Made by a program: the position numbers and the translations under genes
Notes under the pieces: generated by a model
Database searches by the model: none
What the model was told of the DNA's origin: nothing
What the model saw: only the letters and a program-made list of their open reading frames with translations
Assembly (NCBI RefSeq): GCF_045310525.1
Contig: NZ_JBJHZY010000002.1
Location: forward strand, 496,001-560,000
Length of the DNA: 64,000 nucleotides
Reading direction: 5' to 3'
Source of the DNA: Clostridium_AT radicumherbarum
GTDB lineage: Bacteria > Bacillota > Clostridia > Clostridiales > Clostridiaceae
In this document: positions 43,677-52,565 of the stretch, one piece after another
Position numbering within the stretch: position 1 is the first letter of the stretch
Layout of the letters: each line of letters starts with the position of its first letter

Positions 43677-44780
43677 TTATGGTTTTACAGAGTTTCTAAA
43701 GGCTTCTATCTCTGATGTACTCATAGTAAATCCAGACTTAACTTTTATTTCACCGCTAGAAACTTTAGTTGTCAGTTCATCTAATTTATCCTTTATATTT
43801 TGTGGAAGAGCATTATAGTATTCATTTTTTGCAAGACCAACGGCATTTTCCTTTAACCCAAGTGTATCATTTACTCCATACTTTAAGGTTCCATCTTGAT
43901 ATCTCTTCACAGCATCTAATAATGCCTTATCTATGTTCTTTACTGCGGAAGAAACAATATGACTAGCCTTGTTAGCATCTGTTGCTTTATATATCATTGC
44001 CTGATCGGAATCCACACCGATAGCATACTTATTATTTTCTGTAGCTGAATCTATCAGTCCTAGTCCTGTTCCTCCAGCTACGTTGAAGCTTATATCAGCC
44101 TTTGAACTATATTGAGCATTACTTATTTCTTTTCCTTTTGCTGGATCTGTAAAGCTTCCTGCATAAGAAGTAATAACCTTCACATCAGGATTTACATATT
44201 GTGCTCCCTGGATATATGCCACAAGAAAATCATTGATTCCAGGTATATCCATTCCTCCTAAAAATCCTATAACATTATCCTTATTTGCTAAAGGCATATC
44301 GGATTTCGTAACCAGTCCAGCTAAAGCACCAGCCAAGAATGACACTTCGTTAGTTTTATATGACATTGCATATACATTTTTTGAAGCCTTATTTGTTGCA
44401 TTATCAAAGTTTATATATTTCTTATCAGGATACTTATCAGCAATATTGTTAAGAAGCTCACTTGCTGAATTTCCTGATATTATTATGTCCCAATCACCTT
44501 CAGAGATATCTTGTAGTGTAGGTTCCCATTTAGTTTGGTCAGTTCCCATTTCTACAACTTTAGTTTCAGCACCTAATTCATTTTTAATTAGCTTTAGTCC
44601 ATTATTTGCAGCATCAAAGAAGGACTTGTCCCCAAGATTTCCAGGTATAAGTAATGCAACCTTTAAAGTTTTCTTAGATGATCCTGAACTATTTGGATTA
44701 CTTGAGGCAGGTTTTGAGCATCCTGCAAATAACATAGTAGAAAATACTACTAACATGATTAATGATATTAACTTTTTCAA
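43677..44780 (-). CDS. bmpA: BMP/PnrA-type nucleoside-binding lipoprotein
   Basis: A 367-residue lipoprotein. The lipobox LFAGC places the lipidated Cys at residue 21. The mature part is of the BMP (PnrA) type: VALLIPGNLGDKSF, ISGNSASELL, VIGFLGGMDIPG and IGVDSDQ. TTG start with GAGGTG 7 bases upstream. It is the extracellular binding component of the NupOPQ transporter. Confidence 0.88.
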   Translation of the reverse strand: MKKLISLIMLVVFSTMLFAGCSKPASSNPNSSGSSKKTLKVALLIPGNLGDKSFFDAANNGLKLIKNELGAETKVVEMGTDQTKWEPTLQDISEGDWDIIISGNSASELLNNIADKYPDKKYINFDNATNKASKNVYAMSYKTNEVSFLAGALAGLVTKSDMPLANKDNVIGFLGGMDIPGINDFLVAYIQGAQYVNPDVKVITSYAGSFTDPAKGKEISNAQYSSKADISFNVAGGTGLGLIDSATENNKYAIGVDSDQAMIYKATDANKASHIVSSAVKNIDKALLDAVKRYQDGTLKYGVNDTLGLKENAVGLAKNEYYNALPQNIKDKLDELTTKVSSGEIKVKSGFTMSTSEIEAFRNSVKP

Positions 44781-44844
44781 AATCTTTCACCTCATCACTT
44801 TTATTTTTTCAATTTAGACCACTTTCTTTTTATGTATCCTCTAA

Positions 44845-45756
44845 CTAAACTTCCCTAAAATAAGTTTCAACCTCCTCCTTTGTTGGAATAGAGTTTTGAG
44901 CGCCTTTTTTGGTTACACTCAAAGAAGCTCCCTTATTTGCATAAATTATTGCTTCTTCTATAGTTTTTCCTTGTGCCAATGAGCTAGCTAGATACCCATT
45001 GAAACAATCACCTGCTCCAGTTGTATCAATAACCTTGCTTTTAAATGAAGAATAGCTTTTTATATATTCTTTATTTATTTCTACAGCACCCTTTTCCCCA
45101 AGTGTTACTATTACACTCTTAACTCCTTTATCTATTAGTGTCATTGCTTTCTCGCTGTAGCTTTTACTTTCATCCATACCTACAAGAATATCTAATTCCT
45201 TTTCATTTGGAGTCAATATATCTATGTATTTATACAAATCTAAAGAAATATGAGCTGCCGGTGCAGGATTTAAAATAGTGATCAATCCCATTTCTTTAGC
45301 CACTTTTAGCGAATATTCTACAGTTTTCATAGGAATCTCCAGCTGAATCAATAAAACCTTGGCTTCCTTAAATAGGTATTTATTCTTGCTTATATCCTCT
45401 ATAGACAAATTATCATTTGCTCCAGGAACTACGATTATAGCATTATCTCCATTCTCAGCTACTGTAATAAAAGCTTGTCCTGTAACTAATGCCTTTTTTT
45501 CAATAATTCCATTAATATTAACTGATGAATTTATTAATGATTGTTTTAGTTCTGCTCCTTCAGCATCATCTCCTAATGCACCTATTAAATACGTGGTAGT
45601 ACCAGATTTAGATGAAGCCACCGCCTGATTGGCACCCTTGCCGCCATAATGATATTCTATCTTTGTACTTTTAATGGTTTCTCCACTCACCGGAATCCTA
45701 TCCACAACTATTGAAGTATCATAGTTGATACTCCCTATAACCAGAACATTATTCAA
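44845..45756 (-). CDS. rbsK: Ribokinase
   Basis: A 303-residue PfkB-family kinase with the ribokinase signatures YHYGGKGANQAVA and DTTGAGDCFNGYLA. It phosphorylates ribose released by the nucleoside hydrolase. I chose the TTG at 45756 since GGGAGGT is 7 bases upstream; a longer frame would overlap the lacI-type gene's end. Confidence 0.88.
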   Translation of the reverse strand: MNNVLVIGSINYDTSIVVDRIPVSGETIKSTKIEYHYGGKGANQAVASSKSGTTTYLIGALGDDAEGAELKQSLINSSVNINGIIEKKALVTGQAFITVAENGDNAIIVVPGANDNLSIEDISKNKYLFKEAKVLLIQLEIPMKTVEYSLKVAKEMGLITILNPAPAAHISLDLYKYIDILTPNEKELDILVGMDESKSYSEKAMTLIDKGVKSVIVTLGEKGAVEINKEYIKSYSSFKSKVIDTTGAGDCFNGYLASSLAQGKTIEEAIIYANKGASLSVTKKGAQNSIPTKEEVETYFREV

Positions 45757-45769
45757 ATTGTTTACCTCC

Positions 45770-46762
45770 CTAAGACGATTCCCTAATAACAAGCTTGGTC
45801 CTAATAATCTTATGTCTCTCTGCTTCCCTGTTTTCTAAAATATCTATTAGCATTTTCACTCCCTCACAGCCGATATCGTAGCTTGGCTGCCTAACAGTGG
45901 TCAATTCTGGAGATATGAATGTGCATATGTCTATATCATCAAATCCCATAACTGAAGTATCCTTTGGTATAGCAATACCTTTCTTTTTAAGAACATTGAC
46001 TATTCCAAATGCTATTAAGTCATTTCCACAGAATATGGCTTTATCTTTGCATATTTTATATATTTTTTGTGCTATTTTCTCTCCAAATTCCTTTGTATAT
46101 GTACCACTATAAACATTGTCAGTATTAAATTCTAAATTATTATCTAAAAGAGCTTTTTTATAGCCTTCATATCTGTCTATAGTTGGTTTGGTATCCCAAG
46201 GACCTGAAACGAAAATAATGTCTTTGTAGCCCTTCTTTATCAAGTAGTTCACAGCTTCATAAGAACCATTAAAGTTGTCTACCTCTACTATTCCTTTTAT
46301 TTGTTCATAATAGACATTCCTATCTATGGCAACTGTAGGAACTAATATATTCAAATTTTTCTCTTTCTCTTTGTTTCTTATTGCTGCCCCTGCTAATAAA
46401 ATACCATCAACTTTTTTCCCCTCTAATGTCTTTATGTACTTTATCTCTTTATCAATATCATCATCAGTATTCCCAATAAATATAGTATATCCATACTGGT
46501 TTGCAGTATCTTCAGCTCCCCTTACAAGGTTAGTGAAGAAGGGGTTGCTCACATCCGGAATAATAAGTCCAAGAGTTTTTGTAGCCTTTGTAACCATACT
46601 TCTTGCTATAGAATTTGGAACATATCCACTTTCCTCAATAATCTTTTTAATTCTATCTATTGTTTCTCTTCCGATATCATCAGACTTGTTGTTTAAAATT
46701 TTAGAAACAGTAGCAATTGATACTCCTCCAAGCTGTGCAATATCTTTTATTGTAACTGCCAT
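45770..46762 (-). CDS. LacI-family repressor of the nucleoside operon
   Basis: A 330-residue LacI regulator. HTH at residues 1-50 (VTIKDIAQLGGVSIATVSKI) and a ribose/nucleoside-type sugar-binding core. ATG 46762 follows AAAGG. Two overlapping AAACGTTT-type operators lie between it and its own promoter, so it represses itself and the downstream operon. Ribose or a nucleoside is the likely inducer. Confidence 0.88.
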   Translation of the reverse strand: MAVTIKDIAQLGGVSIATVSKILNNKSDDIGRETIDRIKKIIEESGYVPNSIARSMVTKATKTLGLIIPDVSNPFFTNLVRGAEDTANQYGYTIFIGNTDDDIDKEIKYIKTLEGKKVDGILLAGAAIRNKEKEKNLNILVPTVAIDRNVYYEQIKGIVEVDNFNGSYEAVNYLIKKGYKDIIFVSGPWDTKPTIDRYEGYKKALLDNNLEFNTDNVYSGTYTKEFGEKIAQKIYKICKDKAIFCGNDLIAFGIVNVLKKKGIAIPKDTSVMGFDDIDICTFISPELTTVRQPSYDIGCEGVKMLIDILENREAERHKIIRTKLVIRESS

Positions 46763-46783
46763 ATATCTCAGCCTTTCAATCTT

Positions 46784-46812
46784 ACTTAAACGTTTTAGGA
46801 AAACGTTTAAGT
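46784..46812. promoter_or_regulatory. Double LacI-type operator
   Basis: ACTTAAACGTTTT-AGG-AAAACGTTTAAGT is a perfect palindrome that contains two AAACGTTT half-palindromes, each with the central CG typical of LacI-family operators. It lies just downstream of the -10 box. Confidence 0.8.
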
Positions 46813-46814
46813 AA

Positions 46815-46843
46815 ATTTTATCATTCACTGAAACAGTTGTCAA
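46815..46843 (-). promoter_or_regulatory. Promoter of the nucleoside operon
   Basis: -35 TTGACA (46838-46843), 17-bp spacer, -10 TAAAAT (46815-46820) on the minus strand, pointing into the LacI-type gene. Confidence 0.8.
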
Positions 46844-46895
46844 TATTATTGTTATAAAAATTAAGGCAAGTGTAAAAAGATTTTTTCACTATAAT

Positions 46896-46934
46896 AAAGG
46901 GCAATAAATCATGTATTTTGATTTATCACCCTTT
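46896..46934. terminator. Terminator after the DUF6241-like pair
   Basis: AAAGGG (46896-46901) and ATAAATCA pair with TGATTTAT and CCCTTT (46929-46934), with a CA/CA internal loop. Confidence 0.65.
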
Positions 46935-46943
46935 TGTAATTTG

Positions 46944-47414
46944 TCATTTTTTTAGTTTATTAGCTTCCCCAACGGTTCCCCCAAGTTTATTCCATAAATA
47001 ATTATGTTCATCAACGGACTGTGAGAAATCTCCTTGCTCCCATCTGCTCAAAGCTCCTAGTAAATATTCTCTATCAGGATAGTTAATCTTTTCAATAGTC
47101 TGTTTAAGAGTTTGAATTTGCTCTTTGCCCATGGGTAATGTTCCCCATATTTGCCCATCCTTTGCAATAATTTTAGAATTAGTCATTCTGTGCATAATGT
47201 CGTATATATTTGATTCAGGATAATAGTCTGCTGGCTTAAGTTCAGTTGATGTATCTTTGGAAATTTCCTGGCTGACAGATTTAATATTTTGTTTAGCTTC
47301 GAGATTTCCCGAAAGCTTATCTATAATATAATTAATCAGAAAGAAGGCTCCAATAATCAATCCAATAGAAATGGCTATTATAATGATAGTTTTCTTACTA
47401 TAGATTTTTTTCAT
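46944..47414 (-). CDS. Membrane-anchored protein, DUF6241-like (paralog 1)
   Basis: A 156-residue protein with an N-terminal transmembrane helix (about 9-30). Its extracytoplasmic domain contains YDIMHRMTNSKI, then SQSVDEHNYLWNKLGGTVGEA. It is paralogous to the next gene upstream (IHEMTHTKV; NSVDVHNYIWQLEGGETGKA). I place it in DUF6241 from memory. Start chosen at ATG 47414 behind GGGGG. Function unknown. Confidence 0.55.
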   Translation of the reverse strand: MKKIYSKKTIIIIAISIGLIIGAFFLINYIIDKLSGNLEAKQNIKSVSQEISKDTSTELKPADYYPESNIYDIMHRMTNSKIIAKDGQIWGTLPMGKEQIQTLKQTIEKINYPDREYLLGALSRWEQGDFSQSVDEHNYLWNKLGGTVGEANKLKK

Positions 47415-47432
47415 ATCATGTGTTGCCCCCAC

Positions 47433-47924
47433 TTAATTGGAATCTTTCTTTAAAGCTGTAGCTTTACCAGTCTCGCCACCTTCAAGTTGCCATATATAGT
47501 TATGAACATCAACTGAGTTTGAAAAATCATTACCTTTCCATTTGTTTAGATTATCTAAGAGGTAATCTTTATCTTTCCAATCTGTATTGCTTATAGCTAA
47601 TATAAGAGCATCTACTCTGTCAGGGGTTATTTCCACATATCTGTTACTTACTTCAGCCTCAACTTTAGTATGAGTCATTTCATGAATTAATCTAAGTACT
47701 CTGTCTCTATCATGTAAATCATATTCCTGGCCCCCAATTTTTAAAAGCATTAAGTTATCTGTACCTTGCTTAATTGATTTTGTTTCTGCATAAGTTGGGG
47801 TTTCTTGCTTTACTTGTGCATCTTTATGATTAGGTTTAATCAAAATCCCAATAAAAAGTGCTACACCACCTATTACTAAAGTAATGGATGCTGCTATAAT
47901 TCCCCATTTAAAATATTTATTCAT
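47433..47924 (-). CDS. Membrane-anchored protein, DUF6241-like (paralog 2)
   Basis: A 163-residue protein with one N-terminal transmembrane helix (about 6-28) and the same C-terminal domain as its downstream neighbour (RLIHEMTHTKVEAE; HNYIWQLEGGETGKA). The two genes abut and arose by tandem duplication. ATG 47924 has GGAGG 8 bases upstream. Function unknown. Confidence 0.55.
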   Translation of the reverse strand: MNKYFKWGIIAASITLVIGGVALFIGILIKPNHKDAQVKQETPTYAETKSIKQGTDNLMLLKIGGQEYDLHDRDRVLRLIHEMTHTKVEAEVSNRYVEITPDRVDALILAISNTDWKDKDYLLDNLNKWKGNDFSNSVDVHNYIWQLEGGETGKATALKKDSN

Positions 47925-48113
47925 ATTAAGATCCTCCAAATAAATATGCTATTATTTCATTTTACCATTAATGTTAATTAAAGGTAAATACTTCATTAGA
48001 AAATTCACCCTCAAAAGTCTTTGATAAAATGTATATTTAACAAAATTTAAAGGTAAAGTATAAGTGTTATTTATTAACTGTGCGGGTAGTATGAATCAAT
48101 GGAGGACACTGAT

Positions 48114-48722
48114 ATGACTAATGAGGAAGCAATAAGTTTTAAAAGCATATTAAATAGTTATAATGATATAGATTATTTATTTTCAACAATAATATGTAGT
48201 GCTGCCCCAACCTTGGCAAAAGAAAAAGTATCCTCTTTGCTTAATTTCAGTAATAATAATCATAATCTACAAAATACATGGAAAGCTTATAAAGGATATA
48301 TAAAAGAAATACTTAATATTGACTTTTGTGAGTTAAAAAAGGGTCAAAAAAATACTGTAGTGTTATTTTATAATAAAGAGAAATTAGAAACAGTTATAAA
48401 AGATTATAAAAATAGCGAATTTCTGACCAAGTTTGGCTACTGTAAAGAGATGAATATTGAACAATGCTTTTCACATTTATCTACGCGGTTTAAAAGTACT
48501 TGTCCTCATGAAATAGGTATTTTCCTAGGATATCCAGTAGAAGATGTAGCCTTCTTTATTGATTATCCTGATGAAAAGTGTAAGCTAGTTGGATACTGGA
48601 AAGTATATGATAATGTAGAAGAGGCAAAAGTAATATTCGACAAATATGATCAATTAAGAAATAATAATATAAGAATGATGCTGGATGGGATAAAACCTTT
48701 GGATATTATAGAGATGTATTGA
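48114..48722 (+). CDS. DUF3793-family protein
   Basis: A 202-residue protein with the DUF3793 segments CSAAPTLAKEKVSSLL, TVVLFYNKEKLE, CPHEIGIFLGYPVEDVAFFI and KLVGYWKVYDN. The family is common in clostridia. Function unknown. ATG 48114 has GGAGG 8 bases upstream. No operon partner on this strand. Confidence 0.75.
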   Translation: MTNEEAISFKSILNSYNDIDYLFSTIICSAAPTLAKEKVSSLLNFSNNNHNLQNTWKAYKGYIKEILNIDFCELKKGQKNTVVLFYNKEKLETVIKDYKNSEFLTKFGYCKEMNIEQCFSHLSTRFKSTCPHEIGIFLGYPVEDVAFFIDYPDEKCKLVGYWKVYDNVEEAKVIFDKYDQLRNNNIRMMLDGIKPLDIIEMY

Positions 48723-48996
48723 TCAACGGTGTTGTTACAATAGAAAACCACTTAACGGTAGACGGTTTGGGTACAGCTGTTGCCGATGTTATGGCTGAAA
48801 ATGGACTAGGAAAGCGTTTAATTAAAATTGGATTCACAGTTATACTCACTGCGCATCCAAAATGTACTTAATGAAGAAATATGGTATAGGCGCTATGAAT
48901 CTTGTAAAAGCAGTTGAAAATTTAACTAGTAAATCATATGGTATTAAGGAATCTAATTTAGAAAAAGTTAGATTTGTTGACCTTTTGGAAGTGTAA
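48722..48996 (+). pseudogene. Frameshifted C-terminal relic of a transketolase subunit
   Basis: The first frame reads GVVTIENHLTVDGLGTAVAD, continuing into VMAENG; after a frameshift near 48865 another frame reads YLMKKYGIGAMNLVKAVENL. These match the C-terminal domain of transketolase, where ENH and GLG contact substrate. The N-terminal part is absent, so it is dead. Confidence 0.8.
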
Positions 48997-49203
48997 TACT
49001 ATATTTAAAAAATCAGCTTCGCAGAATTGATGTGAAACTGATTTTTTAATAAAATTCTTCTTATTCAATTTTCTGTATGTAACTATATTTCCTTGTATAA
49101 GCTTCTTATAATCAGAAAGTTCATTACTAAGAGCGCCCATCTATGAGTACTTCTTTGTCAAAGTTATGTTTTAGCCCCACATCTAAATTTTACTTTTTAC
49201 TAT
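48997..49203. other. Intergenic, possible decayed gene start
   Basis: On the minus strand a short frame from 49140 begins MGALSNELSDYKKLIQGNI and ends after 60 codons inside the transketolase relic. The first 20 residues look like a real protein start, but the rest does not, so it may be a decayed gene. No RBS-supported gene is called. Confidence 0.3.
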
Positions 49204-50640
49204 TTATCCCTCATCACATGAATTTAAATTTGTATAATGATTTCCTATCATCTTTTTTATATAATTAAAAATCTCTATAATGCTACTTTTATTAGCAAAT
49301 AATATAATAATAATAATAATTAAATTAATTAAAAAGTTATTTATTGTTATACTCATTATTGATAATAAAAGTAATAAAATAGTATTTATCAAGTAATCTC
49401 TAATTTCAAACTTAAACCATAGTTTTCTTGAAATTAAGGTTCGACACCAAAAGAATATAATGTAAGCAATTCCTGTTGAAATAGATGCCCCCATTGCTCC
49501 AAATTTAGGAACTAATAAGTAATTTCCTATATAATTTGAAATTGCTGCTATAACAGAAATTATAATATTATATGAGGTTTTACGGGAAAATAAAATACCT
49601 AGTGTAGTAGTTTCTGATATTGTGTACATTATAGGAAAAAATAAAGAAAAGGGTATGCTTTTGGAAGCACTAATGTAATTAGATGAAAGCAACTTAATAA
49701 TTATATCTTTAAAGAGTACAATACTTGAAAATACAAGAACCATTATTGTCAATAATAATTTACTTACCTTCATATATGTACTGTTTTCTATTCCCTCCTT
49801 ATGCCATCTAAAGGCTGTTGGAGTCCAGAAGGTTGTGAAAGCCTGCTGTATTAAGGTTAAAATTGCTACTATCTTAAATGCTGCTGAATAAATTCCAATT
49901 TCATTAAAGGTTGACCATTGTCTTAATGCTAACCTGTCCATTGAACTTAGAAACCATCCGATAATTGTTGCAGGCACTAAAGGTAACCCAAATTTAAACA
50001 TTTTTATTAACATTGCCTTATTAATTATAAATTTTCTTTTCCATACATGCTTAACAAAATAACTTTCTACTATACAAATAATTATCAAATTAATAAATGT
50101 AGCATTTATAATTCCCTTAAAACTTCTATCGATAAATATTAAATATGGTATTAATACTAAAAGTGCCAAAAGTTTATTTAATATACTAAATAATGAATAT
50201 ATTTTTGCTTTTTCCTCCATTCTTAGCACAAGCATATTAAATCTATCTAATACTGCGAAAGGTAATGATACTGCTAAAATTATTATTATATATTGTTCAA
50301 CACTATCAAACATAAGTATTGATATAGCTTTATAAAATACTACATAAAATCCTCCTATTAGAATAGAAAATATTAATGGAATTATTAAAGAATTCCAAAA
50401 TAACTCGCTCTTATCTTTATATTCATTAAATTCTCTAACAAAAGCTTGATCAAGACCTAAAAAAATAAATAAAGTACTTATAGAATATCCCATGGTGTAC
50501 ATGGCAGACTTTCCAAAATCAGCAGGCGACACCAAGTAGGTTGTAACTGGCACAGTTATAAATCCAAATATTGCTGCTATAAAAGGACCTACCGAAAATG
50601 ATGTTAATCTTTTAATAAACTGCCTAGGGTTTTCTTGCAT
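49204..50640 (-). CDS. wzx: Wzx-type polysaccharide flippase
   Basis: A 478-residue protein with about twelve to fourteen membrane spans, of the polysaccharide-biosynthesis (MATE/MOP) superfamily: FIAAIFGFITVPVTTYLVSP near the N-terminus is typical. It moves lipid-linked repeat units across the membrane. ATG 50640 has GGAG 8 bases upstream. It is the most 3' gene of the polysaccharide locus. Confidence 0.85.
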   Translation of the reverse strand: MQENPRQFIKRLTSFSVGPFIAAIFGFITVPVTTYLVSPADFGKSAMYTMGYSISTLFIFLGLDQAFVREFNEYKDKSELFWNSLIIPLIFSILIGGFYVVFYKAISILMFDSVEQYIIIILAVSLPFAVLDRFNMLVLRMEEKAKIYSLFSILNKLLALLVLIPYLIFIDRSFKGIINATFINLIIICIVESYFVKHVWKRKFIINKAMLIKMFKFGLPLVPATIIGWFLSSMDRLALRQWSTFNEIGIYSAAFKIVAILTLIQQAFTTFWTPTAFRWHKEGIENSTYMKVSKLLLTIMVLVFSSIVLFKDIIIKLLSSNYISASKSIPFSLFFPIMYTISETTTLGILFSRKTSYNIIISVIAAISNYIGNYLLVPKFGAMGASISTGIAYIIFFWCRTLISRKLWFKFEIRDYLINTILLLLLSIMSITINNFLINLIIIIIILFANKSSIIEIFNYIKKMIGNHYTNLNSCDEG

Positions 50641-50692
50641 TCCTAATTCTCCAATCATAGTCATTTTATATAAACATGTTATTTATTTATTT

Positions 50693-51181
50693 TTATATTC
50701 TATTTTTAATTTTTTTAGCAGGAATTCCTGCATAAACGGAATACGGTTCAACATTTTTAGTAACAATAGCTCCAGCAGCAATTACAGCTCCATTCCCAAT
50801 TGTAACTCCACTCATTATCTGAGCCCCAAACCCTATCCATACATCATCACCTATTACAATATTATTTTCTTCAAATCCTTGAGTATTCATATTGTTTTGT
50901 TTATTTATATATATATGTTTATCAGTTCTAATATGAACATTATACGATATCATACAATTTTTCCCGATTATAATTTTGGCATTTTCCGATGCCATAATAC
51001 AACCGCCATTTATAAAACTATTTTCACCAATTATTATATTGCTTGGAAATTTAATAATACAAGTTCCAGTAATAATACCGCCATTATTAATTATAACACT
51101 ATTATAATAATCAGATTTATATTTATTTTTTATTTCTTCAAATCTAATAATCAACTTTCCAATTAAAACTTTTAGATTCAT
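50693..51181 (-). CDS. Hexapeptide-repeat acetyltransferase
   Basis: A 162-residue left-handed beta-helix acyltransferase with repeats such as IIGENSFINGGCIM, IGDDVWIGFGAQIM and IGNGAVIAAGAIV. It probably O-acetylates a sugar of the surface polysaccharide. GGAG precedes the ATG. Confidence 0.82.
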   Translation of the reverse strand: MNLKVLIGKLIIRFEEIKNKYKSDYYNSVIINNGGIITGTCIIKFPSNIIIGENSFINGGCIMASENAKIIIGKNCMISYNVHIRTDKHIYINKQNNMNTQGFEENNIVIGDDVWIGFGAQIMSGVTIGNGAVIAAGAIVTKNVEPYSVYAGIPAKKIKNRI

Positions 51182-51339
51182 ACTTAGTCAATCTCCATTA
51201 TAAATATTATAGTAATAAATTAAACAGATTAAATTTTCTGTGATAATAAACATTTTTAATAACTAATTTCTTTTATATGTATATTCATTCAAAGTAATAC
51301 TAACTAAATTATAGCTTCTAATCCTAATATAAAGGATTT

Positions 51340-51510
51340 TTATTGTATTAAAATAGCATTGTTTTTTACATCAGGTACCATACTATAAGGCTGTGTTATT
51401 TTAGCATTAGTATATTAGGCTACTTCAAGCATTATATCACTTAAATTCATACCCATTTTATTACTTGTATTTGTTTCATTTATACTTATTAAATTATTCC
51501 ATGTAGTCAT
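51340..51510 (-). pseudogene. Broken small ORF with a good RBS
   Basis: A GGGGGG motif precedes ATG 51510. The frame reads MTTWNNLISINETNTSNK, continuing to LEVA, stops at 51415-51417 and then continues open to a second stop at 51340 (YTNAKITQPYSMVPDVK). This suggests a decayed gene. No family recognised. Confidence 0.35.
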
Positions 51511-51553
51511 AGATTCCCCCCTTCCTAAATGAATAATAGTATTCAATTGAGAA

Positions 51554-52084
51554 TTAAACGTTTTTAATAACTTTCTTAGCAGGCACACCAACTATTGTTG
51601 TATTTGGTTCTAAAAAAGATCTATTAACAACAGCATTTGCACCAATTTTTATTCCATCTGCTATTTGTATTTTGCCAAACATCTTTACTCCAGGAGCTAT
51701 ATATACATTATTACCGATAATAGGCGCATCATCAAGAAATCCACCAATATTCACATCAACATGTATTCGACAGTTTTTACCTATCTTTGCTTTATTATTA
51801 ATTACAATAGTACCTTGATGTGCAATGCTTAATCCTTCTTCACAAATATTTATAGGTATCGTAAAACCTAATTTCATGCTTATTTTTTTATACCTATATT
51901 TAGTAAAATAGAAATATGGCTTATATAAAACTCCTTTGCAATTATTTATATATTCTAATTTTCGCAATAGTCTTTCAAATTTCCATATTTCATCACTAAA
52001 AAATTTTGGCTTTTTTCTGTTAATCGCCAGTGCTTTTCTATCTTCCTCTAAATATCTCAAATAATCTTCCTTACATTTTATCAT
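51554..52084 (-). CDS. Serine-acetyltransferase-like hexapeptide transferase
   Basis: A 176-residue acyltransferase with the CysE-like end: ISIAHQGTIVINNKAKIGKN-type repeats near residues 85-110, then IGNNVYIAPGVKMFG and VGVPAKKV. In polysaccharide loci such proteins acetylate sugars rather than serine. GGAGG precedes the ATG. Confidence 0.8.
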   Translation of the reverse strand: MIKCKEDYLRYLEEDRKALAINRKKPKFFSDEIWKFERLLRKLEYINNCKGVLYKPYFYFTKYRYKKISMKLGFTIPINICEEGLSIAHQGTIVINNKAKIGKNCRIHVDVNIGGFLDDAPIIGNNVYIAPGVKMFGKIQIADGIKIGANAVVNRSFLEPNTTIVGVPAKKVIKNV

Positions 52085-52120
52085 AATACAGGACCTCCTA
52101 CTTAATTAATTATTCATAAC

Positions 52121-52333
52121 TTAAAATTCTCTATAAATTGTCATTCCAGCTATAGTATACTTCGTACCATCTTGGGTAATTGTTAAATTTGATAAAGATA
52201 ATGAATCGCTTTTGAAAATAATTTTCTCGTTGCTTACAGTAAGGAATATTTCAAATACAGCATAACATGCTTTTTCTAAAATTATATTAAAGAAATTAGT
52301 TGAAACATTTACTATGGCAGAAATTATAAACAT
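52121..52333 (-). CDS. Uncertain small ORF
   Basis: A 70-codon frame with a hydrophobic start and a beta-rich end (LSNLTITQDGTKYTIAGMTI). No RBS is clear before the ATG, and it lies in a stretch with other relics. It may be a fragment of a larger surface protein. Low confidence that it is translated. Confidence 0.2.
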   Translation of the reverse strand: MFIISAIVNVSTNFFNIILEKACYAVFEIFLTVSNEKIIFKSDSLSLSNLTITQDGTKYTIAGMTIYREF

Positions 52334-52386
52334 TATTATATTTTATATGGTATGAATCTCCAGACATAAACCCTACATAAAATAAA

Positions 52387-52408
52387 AGAGGTGAAATAAA
52401 CCACCTCT
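52387..52408 (-). terminator. Terminator hairpin
   Basis: AGAGGTG (52387-52393) pairs with CACCTCT (52402-52408); on the minus strand TTTTATTTTAT follows. It would end transcripts coming from the wzy side. Confidence 0.6.
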
Positions 52409-52413
52409 AAATT

Positions 52414-52524
52414 TTAAGTTTCTGTAATATCATCTAAGCTGGTCATAGCATTGCTAGTTAATCAGCCTAACTTATTATAAAGGAATAGAATAGCTTCGTA
52501 AGGATCTGTACCGTATACTCTAGT
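52414..52524 (-). pseudogene. Decayed ORF with an internal stop
   Basis: One frame reads TRVYGTDPYEAILFLYNKLG, a TGA stop, then LTSNAMTSLDDITET and a stop. The clean frame either side of one stop suggests a recently dead C-terminus of a secreted protein. Family not recognised. Confidence 0.4.
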
Positions 52525-52565
52525 AAAATAATATCTTTAAAAATCAAACAATGGCAAATAAGAAA

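Noticed and set aside
44233..44817. 194-codon plus-strand ORF over bmpA
   Set aside because: It mirrors the BMP lipoprotein gene, which has a lipobox, RBS and operon context.
48958..49140. 60-codon minus-strand ORF
   Set aside because: The start looks protein-like, but the rest runs into the transketolase relic and no RBS or family supports it; noted only as a possible relic.
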